A DNA stretch of 63,850 bases from Lentilactobacillus senioris DSM 24302 = JCM 17472 (GCF_001436555.1 NZ_AYZR01000001.1:1-63850), one strand, 5' to 3'. Shown: positions 30,942-40,320, counted from the first letter of the stretch. Notes: generated from the letters alone by a model not told the origin. Translations and numbers: made by a program.

Positions 30942-31376
30942 TTAAATCGTAAATTGCAATCGAATATTGTATTTCCCTAATAACTCTTCACCGGCATACA
31001 ACAAATAATCAATTGCTAAATTCCCCCGCAACGGGCCATCCGAAATATCGATATCCATATTAGGTGTGACCGTATCAATATCCATCAACCCATACGGAGT
31101 TTTATAATGGGCCGTTACTCGTTTACCGGGACTAAATAATAATTGTAGCCGACTACCGGCTGCCCGCGTTAAACGAACATCTCCGTTAGGCATAATTTTA
31201 ACGGTAACGGGAACTTCGCCTTCTTCTCCTAGTTCAACGTATCGAATATAAATAGTTTCTCCGATTTGGACTAATTGGCCAGTTAAGTCAAACACAAAAC
31301 TGTTAGAGTCCTCGGCATTTTTCATCATGGTTTCCAAATGAATTTGAACGGGAACTCCCGCACGTAAATTGGCCAT
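30942..31376 (-). CDS. DUF1934 protein, YwiB family
   Basis: The 144-aa all-beta protein (calycin-like barrel; VPVQIHLETMMKN at the start, RLQLLFSPGKRVTAHYKTPYG, IDIDTVTPNMDIDIS-like segment) matches DUF1934. Function is not known. ATG with AAGGGA upstream. It precedes rpoE by 44 nt on the same strand, and relatives sit near rpoE or argS in other Firmicutes. Confidence 0.85.
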   Translation of the reverse strand: MANLRAGVPVQIHLETMMKNAEDSNSFVFDLTGQLVQIGETIYIRYVELGEEGEVPVTVKIMPNGDVRLTRAAGSRLQLLFSPGKRVTAHYKTPYGLMDIDTVTPNMDIDISDGPLRGNLAIDYLLYAGEELLGKYNIRLQFTI

Positions 31377-31409
31377 TTTATCCCTTCTTTTCTATTTCAT
31401 TATTGATTT

Positions 31410-31415
31410 ATTATA
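31410..31415 (-). promoter_or_regulatory. DUF1934-rpoE promoter
   Basis: Minus-strand TATAAT 34 bp before the DUF1934 start; the -35 is weak. Confidence 0.5.
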
Positions 31416-31472
31416 ATCCCAAATGCAAATTCTCGCACCTATTTAACAGTGGTAACTCAAAGATCATTTTTT

Positions 31473-31481
31473 TGCTATAAT
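31473..31481 (+). promoter_or_regulatory. lipL operon promoter (extended -10)
   Basis: TGC-TATAAT 34 bp before the lipL start codon. Confidence 0.65.
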
Positions 31482-31515
31482 AAGGTTAACTATTTTTAAC
31501 GAAGGAGCTTTCACT

Positions 31516-32340
31516 ATGGCTGTTTCAAGTTCCACGTTGGTAGTAGATTCGGTTTATTCACCAGCTAACCAATTACTATCATTTGCAGATACTAATACCC
31601 TGCTAAATACTGCTAGTCAGACCACACAGGGGTTTCTTCACTTTTGGACCACCTCAGCACCAACCGTAATTTTAGGATTAAACGATAAACGTCTTCCTAA
31701 TTTAACTGCTGGCCTAACTGATTTAACCGCCCATGGTTACCAATATTTTTTGCGAAATTCTGGCGGACTCGCCGTTGTTAGTGACCCCGGAGTTTTAAAC
31801 GTTTCCTTGATTTTTCATGAGGAGCAGGCGTTAAGCGTGGATACCGGTTATGAAATCATGACCCAGCTAATCCAAAATAGTTTCCCGGAATTGACCATCA
31901 AAGCGTTTGAAATCAGTGACTCTTACTGTCCTGGCACGTATGATTTAAGCGTAAACGGCCAAAAGATCGCTGGTATTGCTCAACGCCGGACCAAAAACGC
32001 AATTTCGTTGATGTTGTACTTAGGGGTCAACGGCGATCAACTAACCAGGGGCCAAACCATTAGATCATTTTATGACGTTGCAGATGCAGATTATAGTGAT
32101 GGTCAATTTCCACTGGTTAACCCTAGTGTAATGACCACTTTAAACGATTTAAACCCTGCATTAGGTTCAATCAACGTAGCTAAAGAGCGGATCCTAACAG
32201 AATTAAAACGCCAACAACCCGTTGCCCCATTAGCTCAAGGTCAAGAATTCATCAATAGTCCCGCGTACTTAGCAGATCAACAAAAAGCCCTGCGTCAAAT
32301 GCAGCTCAGAAATCAAGTACTGATTAAGGAGGAACCCTAA
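31516..32340 (+). CDS. lipL: LipL-like octanoyl/lipoyl amidotransferase
   Basis: Biotin/lipoate ligase-fold protein of 274 aa. It has the LipL features: RNSGGLAVVSDPGVLNVSL, catalytic-type Cys138 in SYCPGTYDLSV, and Lys150 in NGQKIAGIAQRR. It is predicted to move octanoyl or lipoyl groups from GcvH to E2 subunits. A plain LplA ligase is less likely because of the Cys motif. ATG with AAGGAG 8 nt upstream. It overlaps the HD-hydrolase gene by one base (TAATG), and these three genes form one operon. Confidence 0.82.
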   Translation: MAVSSSTLVVDSVYSPANQLLSFADTNTLLNTASQTTQGFLHFWTTSAPTVILGLNDKRLPNLTAGLTDLTAHGYQYFLRNSGGLAVVSDPGVLNVSLIFHEEQALSVDTGYEIMTQLIQNSFPELTIKAFEISDSYCPGTYDLSVNGQKIAGIAQRRTKNAISLMLYLGVNGDQLTRGQTIRSFYDVADADYSDGQFPLVNPSVMTTLNDLNPALGSINVAKERILTELKRQQPVAPLAQGQEFINSPAYLADQQKALRQMQLRNQVLIKEEP

Positions 32341-33689
32341 TGGACTTGCATTCCCAAATGCTAGACCGCGAAAAAGTCTTTCGTGATCCAGTCCACAACT
32401 ATGTTTACGTTCGGTATCAGGTTATTATGGATTTGATTAATACCACCGAATTTCAACGGTTACGCCGAATTCATCAGCTAGGAACTACCCTATTTACCTT
32501 TCATGGGGCTGAACATTCCCGCTTCTCCCATTCATTAGGAGTTTATGAAATCGCTCGTCGAATTTGTGATCGGTTTGCCAGAAACTTTGCAACTCAAACC
32601 GAAGGTGACGGCCTCTGGGATCCTAAGGAAGAATTAGTCGCCTTGTGCGCAGCATTACTTCACGATATTGGTCACGGAGCTTATTCTCACACCTTTGAAC
32701 ACATCTTTCATACCAATCATGAGCAAATTACCCAAGAAATTATTACCTCTCCACAAACGGAGGTTAACGCGGTTTTACGCCAAGTTAGTCCTGAATTTCC
32801 TGAACAAGTGGCGAGTGTAATTGCGAAAACCTATCCCAACAAGCAAGTAGTAGCAATGATTTCCAGTCAATTAGACGCGGATCGCATGGATTATTTACTT
32901 CGGGATGCTTACTTTACCGGCGTTAAATACGGCACTTTTGATCTAAACCGCATTTTAGAGGTGATGCAACCCATCACCGACGGAATTGGTTTTGAGATGA
33001 GTGGCATGCACGCCGTAGAGGACTATATCGTTAGTCGTTTCCAAATGTATCAACAAGTGTATTTCCATCCCGTTTCACGTTCAATGGAAGTAGTCTTAAA
33101 TCGGCTTTTGCTACGAGCATCGGAAGTCTTTAAACAACCAGCTACTACTGATCCTCAAACTCCTTATTTGTTACTGCCATTTTTCAATCAACATTTTGAA
33201 TTAAATGACTACTTACAATTAGATGACGGGGTTTTAAACACTTATTTTATTCACTGGAAAAATCATGGTGATGACGATCTAAGCGATCTAGCTACCAGAT
33301 TTATTGATCGTAAACCGCTCAAGTCGGTAAAATATAGTAAAGAGACTGAAGATTTACTGCCCCATTTGCGCAGCCTAGTAGAGCAGGCCGGATTTAATCC
33401 TAACTACTATACTGCTACCGATGACAGTTTTGATCTTCCATATGATGCTTACCGTCCTAACGATAAAGAAATCAAATTAATTAATCGGGACCATACCTTG
33501 ACAGAGTTGTCCGAAGTTAGTTCCATCGTCAGTGCTATCGCGGATAAATCTACTGGAGATCATCGCTTCTTCTTTCCAAGAGAAATTCTACAAAAATCTA
33601 ATAATATCGATCTATTTCAACCAGAGTACGATGAGTTTAATCGCTACATTCGAAACGATCAATTAATTCACCCAAAGGAGATTCATTAA
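32340..33689 (+). CDS. HD-domain phosphohydrolase, YwfO-like
   Basis: The 449-aa cytoplasmic dNTPase-type HD protein shows the HD superfamily ligands: H in EHSRFSHSLGVYEIA, HD in LLHDIGHGAYSHTFEH, and Asp in QLDADRMDYLLRD. Likely to hydrolyse a nucleotide (dGTPase-like family); the substrate in this organism is unknown. Start codon overlaps lipL stop, with AAGGAGG upstream. It overlaps the next gene likewise. Confidence 0.85.
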   Translation: MDLHSQMLDREKVFRDPVHNYVYVRYQVIMDLINTTEFQRLRRIHQLGTTLFTFHGAEHSRFSHSLGVYEIARRICDRFARNFATQTEGDGLWDPKEELVALCAALLHDIGHGAYSHTFEHIFHTNHEQITQEIITSPQTEVNAVLRQVSPEFPEQVASVIAKTYPNKQVVAMISSQLDADRMDYLLRDAYFTGVKYGTFDLNRILEVMQPITDGIGFEMSGMHAVEDYIVSRFQMYQQVYFHPVSRSMEVVLNRLLLRASEVFKQPATTDPQTPYLLLPFFNQHFELNDYLQLDDGVLNTYFIHWKNHGDDDLSDLATRFIDRKPLKSVKYSKETEDLLPHLRSLVEQAGFNPNYYTATDDSFDLPYDAYRPNDKEIKLINRDHTLTELSEVSSIVSAIADKSTGDHRFFFPREILQKSNNIDLFQPEYDEFNRYIRNDQLIHPKEIH

Positions 33690-34495
33690 TGTCCATCAAA
33701 TTAATCGCCATCGATATCGATGGTACCTTACTCGACCCTAATAACCAACTAACCCAGGCCAACATTGATGCCATTAAGGCCGCTAAGCAGGCTGGCATTA
33801 AAGTTGTGTTATGTACAGGACGCCCATTAAGTGGAGTGCAACCATATTTAGATCAATTAGGAATCAGTGGAACAGATCAATACGCTATTACTTTTAACGG
33901 CGCCATGGTCCAAAATTTAGACGGTAAAGTAATCGTTAACCACACCCTTTCCTTTGACGACTTCTTAGAAACCGAAATGTTAGGACGGAAGTTAAACGTT
34001 CACTACCAAATTGAAACTACCGATAAAATTTATGCAGTTAACAAGGCGATTAGTCCTTACACCACTGCCGAAAGCTTCTTAGTCCGGTTACCAGTCGAAT
34101 ACATGGCTCCCGAAGACTTCAACGATCAAATCGTTATGTCTAAAGCCATGTACGTTGATTTTCCGGAAGTTATTAGCCGAGTAAAACCCCAACTACCTGC
34201 TAGCTTGAGCGAACATCTCTCAGTGGTTCAAAGCGCCACTTACTTCATCGAAATCATGAATCAACAAGCAACTAAGGGAAACGCTTTAAGTGACTTAGCT
34301 AAAAACCTCAACTTCTCAGCAGCTGAGGTCATGGCTATCGGTGATAACGGTAACGATCTTAGCATGATCGAATACGCCGGCACCGGAGTTGCTATGGGTA
34401 ACGCCATTCCAGAAATTAAAGCGGTCGCTCAAGAAGTTACCGCCACCAATGCTGAAAACGGCGTAGCTGAAGCAATTAAAAATTATGCGCTTTAA
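33689..34495 (+). CDS. Cof-type HAD phosphatase
   Basis: The 268-aa HAD superfamily IIB protein has motif I DIDGTLLDP, motif II CTGRPLSG, Lys in QATKGNAL, and motif IV GDNGNDLSM. Probably a sugar-phosphate or FMN/pyridoxal phosphatase; specificity cannot be assigned. Last gene of the lipL operon, one-base overlap with the HD gene. Followed by a bidirectional terminator. Confidence 0.88.
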   Translation: MSIKLIAIDIDGTLLDPNNQLTQANIDAIKAAKQAGIKVVLCTGRPLSGVQPYLDQLGISGTDQYAITFNGAMVQNLDGKVIVNHTLSFDDFLETEMLGRKLNVHYQIETTDKIYAVNKAISPYTTAESFLVRLPVEYMAPEDFNDQIVMSKAMYVDFPEVISRVKPQLPASLSEHLSVVQSATYFIEIMNQQATKGNALSDLAKNLNFSAAEVMAIGDNGNDLSMIEYAGTGVAMGNAIPEIKAVAQEVTATNAENGVAEAIKNYAL

Positions 34496-34499
34496 AATA

Positions 34500-34538
34500 A
34501 AAACGACGGTAAGCTACAATGCTTACTGTCGTTTTTTT
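34500..34538. terminator. Bidirectional terminator, HAD gene and YoaK-like gene
   Basis: Stem AAACGACGGTAAGC / GCTTACTGTCGTTT with flanking A and T runs between two convergent genes. Confidence 0.85.
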
Positions 34539-34546
34539 ATTTTAAA

Positions 34547-35224
34547 CTATTCGGCTCCTAATCGATAAATCGCAATCATATAACCAATTGTAAGTAAAGC
34601 TAAGAAGCCACAAGCCCACCAAATCGTAGCTAAGCCAAAGTAATTTTGCATAACAGCCGAAATCATCGCCCCGATTGCAAAACTCAAAACTAACCCTAAA
34701 AAGGTTAGGCCAGATTTTAATTGCTTACGGTTTTTAGTGAATAAATAGCTGGCTAAGCCCACCATCGATTTTTTTAGGTTCCCAGTTGAAAAGACGTTGT
34801 TATATCCCTGACCTTCAATTTCATTAAAGGTAGTGGTCTGCATTGCCATTACAAACGCCAGGGCAGGCACAATTGCCACGTTAGGCAAACTAGTTGGTAG
34901 CCACCCAACAGTAAAAAAGACTAGAATTTCTAAAATTAAAGTGGGGATACGCCAATAGTGAGTTTTATGGACTTCCTTGATAATCTGACCAATAAAACAG
35001 CCCAACGCAAAGGCCAGCATGGTTGCTAACTTGGTCTTCACTCCTAAGAAATCACGGTTCACCACGTTAACACTTAAGAATATAATATTTCCAGTTTGAC
35101 CAGCAGCCATTACCCCACCGCGTTGCACAAAGGTATAAGCATCAATAAAGCCGCCGATAGCCACCAAAGCATTAGCCATGAACTGAGTTGAATAAAGTTC
35201 TGTTAATGTCTCTTTTTTAGGCAT
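34547..35224 (-). CDS. DUF1275 membrane protein, YoaK family
   Basis: The 225-aa membrane protein has about six TM helices and the family signature VAIGGFIDAYTFVQRGGVMAAGQTGN at the N-terminus (shown here in part). Function is not known; some relatives are linked to chromate or exopolysaccharide transport only by context. ATG with GAGGTG upstream. Its promoter overlaps a perfect 19-bp palindrome, so it is probably regulated by a dimeric repressor. Confidence 0.82.
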   Translation of the reverse strand: MPKKETLTELYSTQFMANALVAIGGFIDAYTFVQRGGVMAAGQTGNIIFLSVNVVNRDFLGVKTKLATMLAFALGCFIGQIIKEVHKTHYWRIPTLILEILVFFTVGWLPTSLPNVAIVPALAFVMAMQTTTFNEIEGQGYNNVFSTGNLKKSMVGLASYLFTKNRKQLKSGLTFLGLVLSFAIGAMISAVMQNYFGLATIWWACGFLALLTIGYMIAIYRLGAE

Positions 35225-35248
35225 GATTCACCTCTTCATAAGATTAAA

Positions 35249-35268
35249 GCTAAAATACTATTTTAGCA
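35249..35268 (-). promoter_or_regulatory. YoaK-like gene promoter with perfect palindrome
   Basis: GCTAAAATA-C-TATTTTAGC (35249-35267) is a 9-bp perfect inverted repeat around one base. It overlaps the extended -10 TGC-TAAAAT on the minus strand (-10 at 35260-35265). The binding regulator is not identified. Confidence 0.6.
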
Positions 35269-35269
35269 T

Positions 35270-35317
35270 AAAAAAAGAAGCCAACCAAAAGTTTGTGAAA
35301 AACTTTTGGTTGGCTTC
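35270..35317. terminator. prs intrinsic terminator
   Basis: A perfect 18-bp stem (GAAGCCAACCAAAAGTTT with its complement, GTGAA loop) followed on the minus strand by T7. Confidence 0.9.
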
Positions 35318-35327
35318 AATATTTTGC

Positions 35328-36317
35328 TTAGTCTTTAGCAGGATCAGAACCATTGAAACGAGTAGCAAATAACGGACTCAAAGCGTTATTTTCATTAATT
35401 CGTTTAATAGCTTCACCGATTAAAGGCCCAACTGAAATTTGGTGAATTTTGTCGATTTGCTTATCCTTTGGTAATTGGATGGTATCAGTGACCACCAATT
35501 CCTTAATTGGAGAAGCTTGAATTCTTTCAATAGCAGGACCCGAAAGTACTGGATGGGTTCCACAAGCATACACTTCAGTAGCACCCGCATCCATTAAAGC
35601 TTGGGCTCCTAAAGTTAAAGTTCCAGCAGTATCAATCATATCATCGACCATCAAGCAACGTTTACCTTTAACATCCCCGATGATGTTCATGATTTCTGCT
35701 ACGTTAGCACGTGGACGGCGCTTATCAATAATGGCAATTGGAGCTTTCAAGAAGTTAGCCAATGCTCTAGCCCGAGTAACACCACCATGGTCAGGAGAAA
35801 CGATGACCGTATCCTTATCAAAACCCGCATTTAAGAAGAAGTCAGCTAGTAATGGAGCACCAGTCAAATGATCCACGGGAATATCAAAGAATCCTTGAAT
35901 TTGCGCAGCGTGCAAATCCATAGTGATTACCCGATCAGCACCATCAATTTGCAGCATGTTAGCCACTAATTTAGCGGTGATTGGTTCTCTAGAACGAGCT
36001 TTACGATCTTGACGAGCATAACCGTAGTAAGGAATAACAACGTTAATAGTCCCAGCACTGGCCCTTCTTAACGCATCAATCATGATCAGCAATTCCATAA
36101 GATTATCGTTTACCGGTGCAGACGTTGACTGCACAATGTAAATATTATCTCCACGAATACTTTCTTCGATATTAATCCGAATTTCGCCATCGGAAAAACG
36201 ATCAACCGATGTCTTTCCTAACGGCACACCAACCGCAGCAGCGATTTTCTCGGCCAACGGCTTATTAGAATTAAGGGCGAAAATTTTTAACTTAGGGTCA
36301 AAATATTGCTGAACCAT
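35328..36317 (-). CDS. prs: Ribose-phosphate pyrophosphokinase
   Basis: Makes PRPP from ribose-5-phosphate and ATP. The 329-aa protein has the [16 protein letters not shown] start, the flexible loop [17 protein letters not shown], and the PRPP-binding [12 protein letters not shown]. The start is the ATG four codons inside the longer frame because GGAGG lies 5 nt before it. Last gene of purR-glmU-prs; the PRPP it makes is the ligand of PurR, so the operon joins regulator and signal source. Confidence 0.96.
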   Translation of the reverse strand: MVQQYFDPKLKIFALNSNKPLAEKIAAAVGVPLGKTSVDRFSDGEIRINIEESIRGDNIYIVQSTSAPVNDNLMELLIMIDALRRASAGTINVVIPYYGYARQDRKARSREPITAKLVANMLQIDGADRVITMDLHAAQIQGFFDIPVDHLTGAPLLADFFLNAGFDKDTVIVSPDHGGVTRARALANFLKAPIAIIDKRRPRANVAEIMNIIGDVKGKRCLMVDDMIDTAGTLTLGAQALMDAGATEVYACGTHPVLSGPAIERIQASPIKELVVTDTIQLPKDKQIDKIHQISVGPLIGEAIKRINENNALSPLFATRFNGSDPAKD

Positions 36318-36375
36318 ATGTTCCTCCATTTATTTGATTGTCTGTAGAATTCTATTATTACTCTTATTATACCAA

Positions 36376-37752
36376 TTAGTCGGCGTCATAAGGAAGCTTT
36401 TTGTAGTAACCCGCCTTATTTGTTTGCCGAGCTCGGGCAATCGCCATGTCGTATTGGTTGATATCATCAGTAATCGTGGAGCCAGCCGCAATAAAGGAAT
36501 GATCTGCCACGTTTAATGGAGCTACCAAATTAGAGTTACTGCCGATGAAGGAATCATCGCCAACAGTAGTTTCGTGTTTCTTAGAACCATCGTAGTTAAC
36601 AAAGACCACTCCACAGCCAACGTTAATGTTTTTACCTAGTTTGGCGTTACCTACGTAAGTCAAATGCCCCACTTTAGTACCGGCACCGATTTCGGATTTC
36701 TTCACTTCTACAAAGTTCCCTAAATGAACGTTTTCGCCGATTAATGATTGAGGACGTAAATGACTATCTGGACCAATGTTAGAACCATCCATCATTTCAG
36801 AATCTTCAATCATGGATGAAGTAACGGTTACCCCATTGTGAATAGTGGAATTCCGAATTTCTGAGTTAGCGCCAATAAAACAATCTTCTCCAATAACGGT
36901 ATTGCCTTTAAGTTGAACTCCTGGTTCCACAATGGTATCAGCTCCAATTTGAACATCCACATCGATGTAAGTATCATCTGGATTGACCATTGAAACTCCA
37001 TTTTTCATGTGAGCAGTATTAATTCGAGCTTGCATAATTTTTGTAGCTTTGGAAAGGGCTACGCGATCATTAACACCCATAGATTCATAAAAATCAGCCA
37101 TTTGGTAGGCGGCCACGATATCGCCTTGATCCTTCAAAATTTCGATTACGTCAGTAAGGTAATATTCACCCTGAGCATTATCGTTAGTAATTTGGTGTAA
37201 AGCCTTGAAGAGAGCTTGGTTGTCAAACACATAAACCCCAGTGTTGATTTCGTTAATGGTGGCTTCATCAGCAGTAGCATCCTTTTGTTCAACAATTTTG
37301 GTAACTATTCCAAGTTCATTACGAATAATTCGTCCATAACCAGTTGGATCTGGAGCTTTAGAAGTTAAAATAGTAGCTTTGGCTTGTTTATCTTCATGGT
37401 ACTTAAAGAGGTTTTCAAACGTTTGAGCAGTAAACAAAGGCGTATCACCACTAACTACCATGGTAGTGCCGTCTAGGTCTGCTAATAGGTCTTCAGCCTG
37501 CAATACAGCGTGACCAGTACCCAGTTGTTCTTTTTGCACAACGTATTTAGTTCGATCGCCCAATTCTTCTTCTACTGATTCAGCGCCGTAACCTACGATG
37601 GTTACCACATTGTCCATATTAGTTTTTTCCACTTGGGTTAAAACGTGATCGACCATTGATTTACCACAAAGTCTGTGTAGCACTTTGTATAATTTTGATT
37701 TCATCCGGGTACCCTTACCCGCTGCTAAAATAATCGTATTTCTAGTTGCCAT
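36376..37752 (-). CDS. glmU: Bifunctional GlcNAc-1-P uridyltransferase/GlcN-1-P acetyltransferase
   Basis: Makes UDP-GlcNAc for the cell wall. The 458-aa protein has an N-terminal pyrophosphorylase domain ([25 protein letters not shown]) and a C-terminal left-handed beta-helix of hexapeptide repeats (about 255-440), where the acetyltransferase site lies. ATG with GGAGCT upstream. Second gene of purR-glmU-prs, 18 nt after purR. Confidence 0.97.
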   Translation of the reverse strand: MATRNTIILAAGKGTRMKSKLYKVLHRLCGKSMVDHVLTQVEKTNMDNVVTIVGYGAESVEEELGDRTKYVVQKEQLGTGHAVLQAEDLLADLDGTTMVVSGDTPLFTAQTFENLFKYHEDKQAKATILTSKAPDPTGYGRIIRNELGIVTKIVEQKDATADEATINEINTGVYVFDNQALFKALHQITNDNAQGEYYLTDVIEILKDQGDIVAAYQMADFYESMGVNDRVALSKATKIMQARINTAHMKNGVSMVNPDDTYIDVDVQIGADTIVEPGVQLKGNTVIGEDCFIGANSEIRNSTIHNGVTVTSSMIEDSEMMDGSNIGPDSHLRPQSLIGENVHLGNFVEVKKSEIGAGTKVGHLTYVGNAKLGKNINVGCGVVFVNYDGSKKHETTVGDDSFIGSNSNLVAPLNVADHSFIAAGSTITDDINQYDMAIARARQTNKAGYYKKLPYDAD

Positions 37753-37770
37753 TAGTGATGAGCTCCTTAT

Positions 37771-38610
37771 TTACTGATAAATTTGTTCAAAATAATTGCC
37801 CGGTACCGCTGTGACGGTATCATCATTAGCATCTACGCGCAGTAGTGAAGTATATTCGCCAATTTTACGGTTAGGATGATCTGAACTTTCAGCTACTACC
37901 CCGATCCCAACTAAATTAGCATCAAACTCCTGCACCATAGAGATCATTCCAGAAATCGTCCCACCGCCACGCATATAGTCGTCAACAATCAAAACATTGG
38001 CGCCAGGTTTCAAGCTGCGTTTAGACAGAGACATTTTTTCAATTCTAGTTGAAGAACCCGATACATAATTTACGTTAACGGTAGAGCCTTCAGTAATTTC
38101 AGTATCGTGACGCACGATTACAAACGGTACGTTTAATAAACTAGCCACACTTTGGGCAATAGGCACCCCTTTAGTAGCAATTGTCATTACTGCGTCCACT
38201 CGTTGATTCAAGTATTGGGTTGCAAAGATACGACCGATTTGGCGCAAAACCGCTGGGTCACCAAGCAAATCAGACATATAAACATAGCCCCCCGGTAAAT
38301 AACGGTCGGCCGTGGCCATTTGGGTAGCCAAGTCTGCAATCACCACGTTCGCTTCTTCCTTGAGCATATAAGGTAAAAAGCGAGTTCCTCCTGCAGCCCC
38401 CGGAATCGTTTCTAATAATCCAGTCCCCCGGTCTTGAAACGTTCGCTTAAGAATAGTTAAGTCTTCACTAATAGAAGACTTAGCAGAATCATACCGGTCT
38501 GCAAAAAAAGTTAGTGGAACAAGGGTATGAGGCCGCTCTAACAAGTAGCGGGTCATGTCAATTAATCTGTCACTTCTTCTGGCTTTCACGTTGTTCACCT
38601 CAGGTTTCAT
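37771..38610 (-). CDS. purR: Purine operon repressor PurR
   Basis: The 279-aa Firmicute PurR has an N-terminal winged helix (RRSDRLIDMTRYLLERPHT) and a PRTase-like C-terminal domain with the PRPP motif VLIVDDYMRGGGT. It represses pur genes when PRPP is low. The start is ATG with AAAGGAT upstream; the five-codon longer frame begins at a TTG without a site. A PurBox-like element overlaps its own -10, so autoregulation is predicted. PurBox-like sites also precede purA and purB in this window. Confidence 0.96.
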   Translation of the reverse strand: MKPEVNNVKARRSDRLIDMTRYLLERPHTLVPLTFFADRYDSAKSSISEDLTILKRTFQDRGTGLLETIPGAAGGTRFLPYMLKEEANVVIADLATQMATADRYLPGGYVYMSDLLGDPAVLRQIGRIFATQYLNQRVDAVMTIATKGVPIAQSVASLLNVPFVIVRHDTEITEGSTVNVNYVSGSSTRIEKMSLSKRSLKPGANVLIVDDYMRGGGTISGMISMVQEFDANLVGIGVVAESSDHPNRKIGEYTSLLRVDANDDTVTAVPGNYFEQIYQ

Positions 38611-38636
38611 GTAATATCCTTTCAAATTTTAACATA

Positions 38637-38675
38637 AATGTTCGGGTTTTAGTACGGTTAATCAAATTTAGTCAA
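38637..38675 (-). promoter_or_regulatory. purR promoter with PurBox
   Basis: TTGACT (38670-38675) and TAAAAC (38646-38651), 18-bp spacer. The PurBox-like AAACCCGAACATT on the minus strand (38637-38649) matches AWWWCCGAACWWT at 12 of 13 positions and overlaps the -10. Confidence 0.7.
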
Positions 38676-38706
38676 GGGCTTTACCAAATTTTTCCGAAAG
38701 CCAATC

Positions 38707-38741
38707 AAAAAAGAACTCATCCATCACTGGCGAGTTCTTAA
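38707..38741 (-). terminator. Terminator of the metal ABC operon
   Basis: AAGAACTC / GAGTTCTT stem followed on the minus strand by T6, 5 nt past the permease stop. Confidence 0.8.
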
Positions 38742-38745
38742 AAAG

Positions 38746-39552
38746 TTATTCTGTTATTTGACTTTGATAATGATTAACTAGCAATGCAATTCCATAGATG
38801 GCAGCCTCAATTACCGCAATGAAAAAGGTTACGGGCCAGTTAGTTAGGTATCCTAGGTATAATCCTAGCCAAACTCCTAAAAGAGCACAGCCTACTGCCG
38901 TTAACATCATACCGGAAACCGAATGAGCAAAGTAGCGTGCACTAGCTGCAGGTAAAGTGAGCAAAATAAAGATTAACAGTGAACCCACAATTTGGGCCGC
39001 CACGCTCACGCTAAGGGCTAATAAGACTAAAAATACCACCCCTAAGATGTTTACTGCTACTCCGTTAGCTCGCGCTCCAGTAGGATCAAAGGAGGCATCC
39101 TTTAGATTGCGATAAACTAGCAAGACCACTAACAAAATAGCCAGTGACAGAATTGACATTTGCCAAACATCGGCGCGACTAATTCCCACCACACTACCAA
39201 ATAAAATATTAGTAGCGTAACTAGAGCTTTGATCTGATAAAGCTAAAAACAAAATCCCTAACCCAATAAATAAGCCAGAAATTGCACTAATTACAGATTC
39301 TCGCCGAGACTCGTTCGTCCCACTAAGTCGCCCCACCAAGATTGAACTGACGATCGTAAATAATAACATTCCATTTAGAGGGCTCCAGCCGGCAAACATT
39401 CCAAAGGAAGCTCCTGCAAACCCAATCTCTGACAGGGTGTGAGTCATAAAAGCCATCTTTCTAGCAATCACAAATACCCCCATCACCCCGCTAACAATTG
39501 CAATCAATGTGCCAGCAGTGTAAGCATTACGCATAAATTCAAAACTAAACAT
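38746..39552 (-). CDS. Zinc/manganese ABC transporter permease
   Basis: The 268-aa ABC-3 family permease has about 8-9 TM helices. Family features include MTHTLSEIGFAGASFG near the N-terminus and a hydrophilic loop around residues 150-165. It partners the ATPase upstream, which it overlaps by 8 nt. No substrate-binding lipoprotein gene is adjacent, so that subunit must be elsewhere. Zn versus Mn cannot be settled from the permease alone; the operator favours Zn. Confidence 0.88.
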   Translation of the reverse strand: MFSFEFMRNAYTAGTLIAIVSGVMGVFVIARKMAFMTHTLSEIGFAGASFGMFAGWSPLNGMLLFTIVSSILVGRLSGTNESRRESVISAISGLFIGLGILFLALSDQSSSYATNILFGSVVGISRADVWQMSILSLAILLVVLLVYRNLKDASFDPTGARANGVAVNILGVVFLVLLALSVSVAAQIVGSLLIFILLTLPAASARYFAHSVSGMMLTAVGCALLGVWLGLYLGYLTNWPVTFFIAVIEAAIYGIALLVNHYQSQITE

Positions 39553-40216
39553 CGGCTTCTCCCCTCAATTTCATTTCTAATTCTGCAATTGGTCCTTGAG
39601 AGTAGCCGTCTGAGCGTAACCACAAGTATTTATTAGGATATTCGTTTACCAGTTCCATATCATGGGAAATAAAAATAATGGTTAATCCTAGTCGCTGATT
39701 TAAATCCTTAACTACTCGTAGCAACTCTTGCTTAGTAGTCGGATCTAAGCTAGCCGTCGACTCATCCAAAATCAATAAATTAGGCTCAGCAACTAGTGCT
39801 TGAGCTAAATAGGCTTTTTGCTTTTCTCCACCGGAAGCACGTCCCAATGGTCGATTAGCAATTGGAGTCAATTCTAGCTGTTTAATTACCGTTTGTACCC
39901 GTTGCCGTTCTTTTTTGGATAGCCAAGGTAATTTCCAACCGGTAAAGTTCAAACTAACAAAATCAGCTATCGTTAGCGGATATTCAGAATCCAAATTACG
40001 AAATTGCGGCACATAACCAATTTTTAATTGGGGATTGGTTTCAATTGTCCCGGCCGTTGGTTTTAATTGGCCTAAAATCGTTTTAATTAATGTGGTTTTA
40101 CCAACACCATTTACCCCTATTACCGCCAAGAAATCTCCTTGATCAACTTGAAAGCTTAGATGGTCAAAAACCGTGGTGCTGCCAAAATTAATTGCCAAAT
40201 CATTGACACTTAGCAT
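39545..40216 (-). CDS. Zinc/manganese ABC transporter ATP-binding protein
   Basis: The 223-aa ATPase has Walker A GVNGVGKTTL, signature LGRASGGEKQKAYLAQ, Walker B LLILDEST and a switch His in IFISHDMEL. It is of the ZnuC/MntA type. The start is the internal ATG with GAGGG 6 nt upstream; the eight-codon longer frame lacks a site. The promoter has a Zur-like palindrome over the start region. Confidence 0.88.
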   Translation of the reverse strand: MLSVNDLAINFGSTTVFDHLSFQVDQGDFLAVIGVNGVGKTTLIKTILGQLKPTAGTIETNPQLKIGYVPQFRNLDSEYPLTIADFVSLNFTGWKLPWLSKKERQRVQTVIKQLELTPIANRPLGRASGGEKQKAYLAQALVAEPNLLILDESTASLDPTTKQELLRVVKDLNQRLGLTIIFISHDMELVNEYPNKYLWLRSDGYSQGPIAELEMKLRGEADV

Positions 40217-40247
40217 TTTTTCCCTCAAGACGTACCTCACTTTATGT

Positions 40248-40297
40248 AAAGAGTAACAATTACTATTTTAGTTTAGCGGATTTCAGCTTGATGTCAA
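40248..40297 (-). promoter_or_regulatory. Metal ABC operon promoter with Zur-like box
   Basis: TTGACA (40292-40297) and TAAACT (40270-40275), 16-bp spacer, on the minus strand. Just downstream, AGTAATTGTTACT is the core of a 21-bp element (40248-40268) that agrees with the Bacillus Zur box at 16 of 20 fixed positions by my alignment. It would overlap the transcription start. Confidence 0.6.
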
Positions 40298-40320
40298 ACG
40301 TTTTTTCGTTCCTAGTTCAA

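Noticed and set aside
38689-38697. Second PurBox (CCGAAA) upstream of purR
   Set aside because: Poor match outside CCGAA and about 45 bp from the good site; more likely chance.
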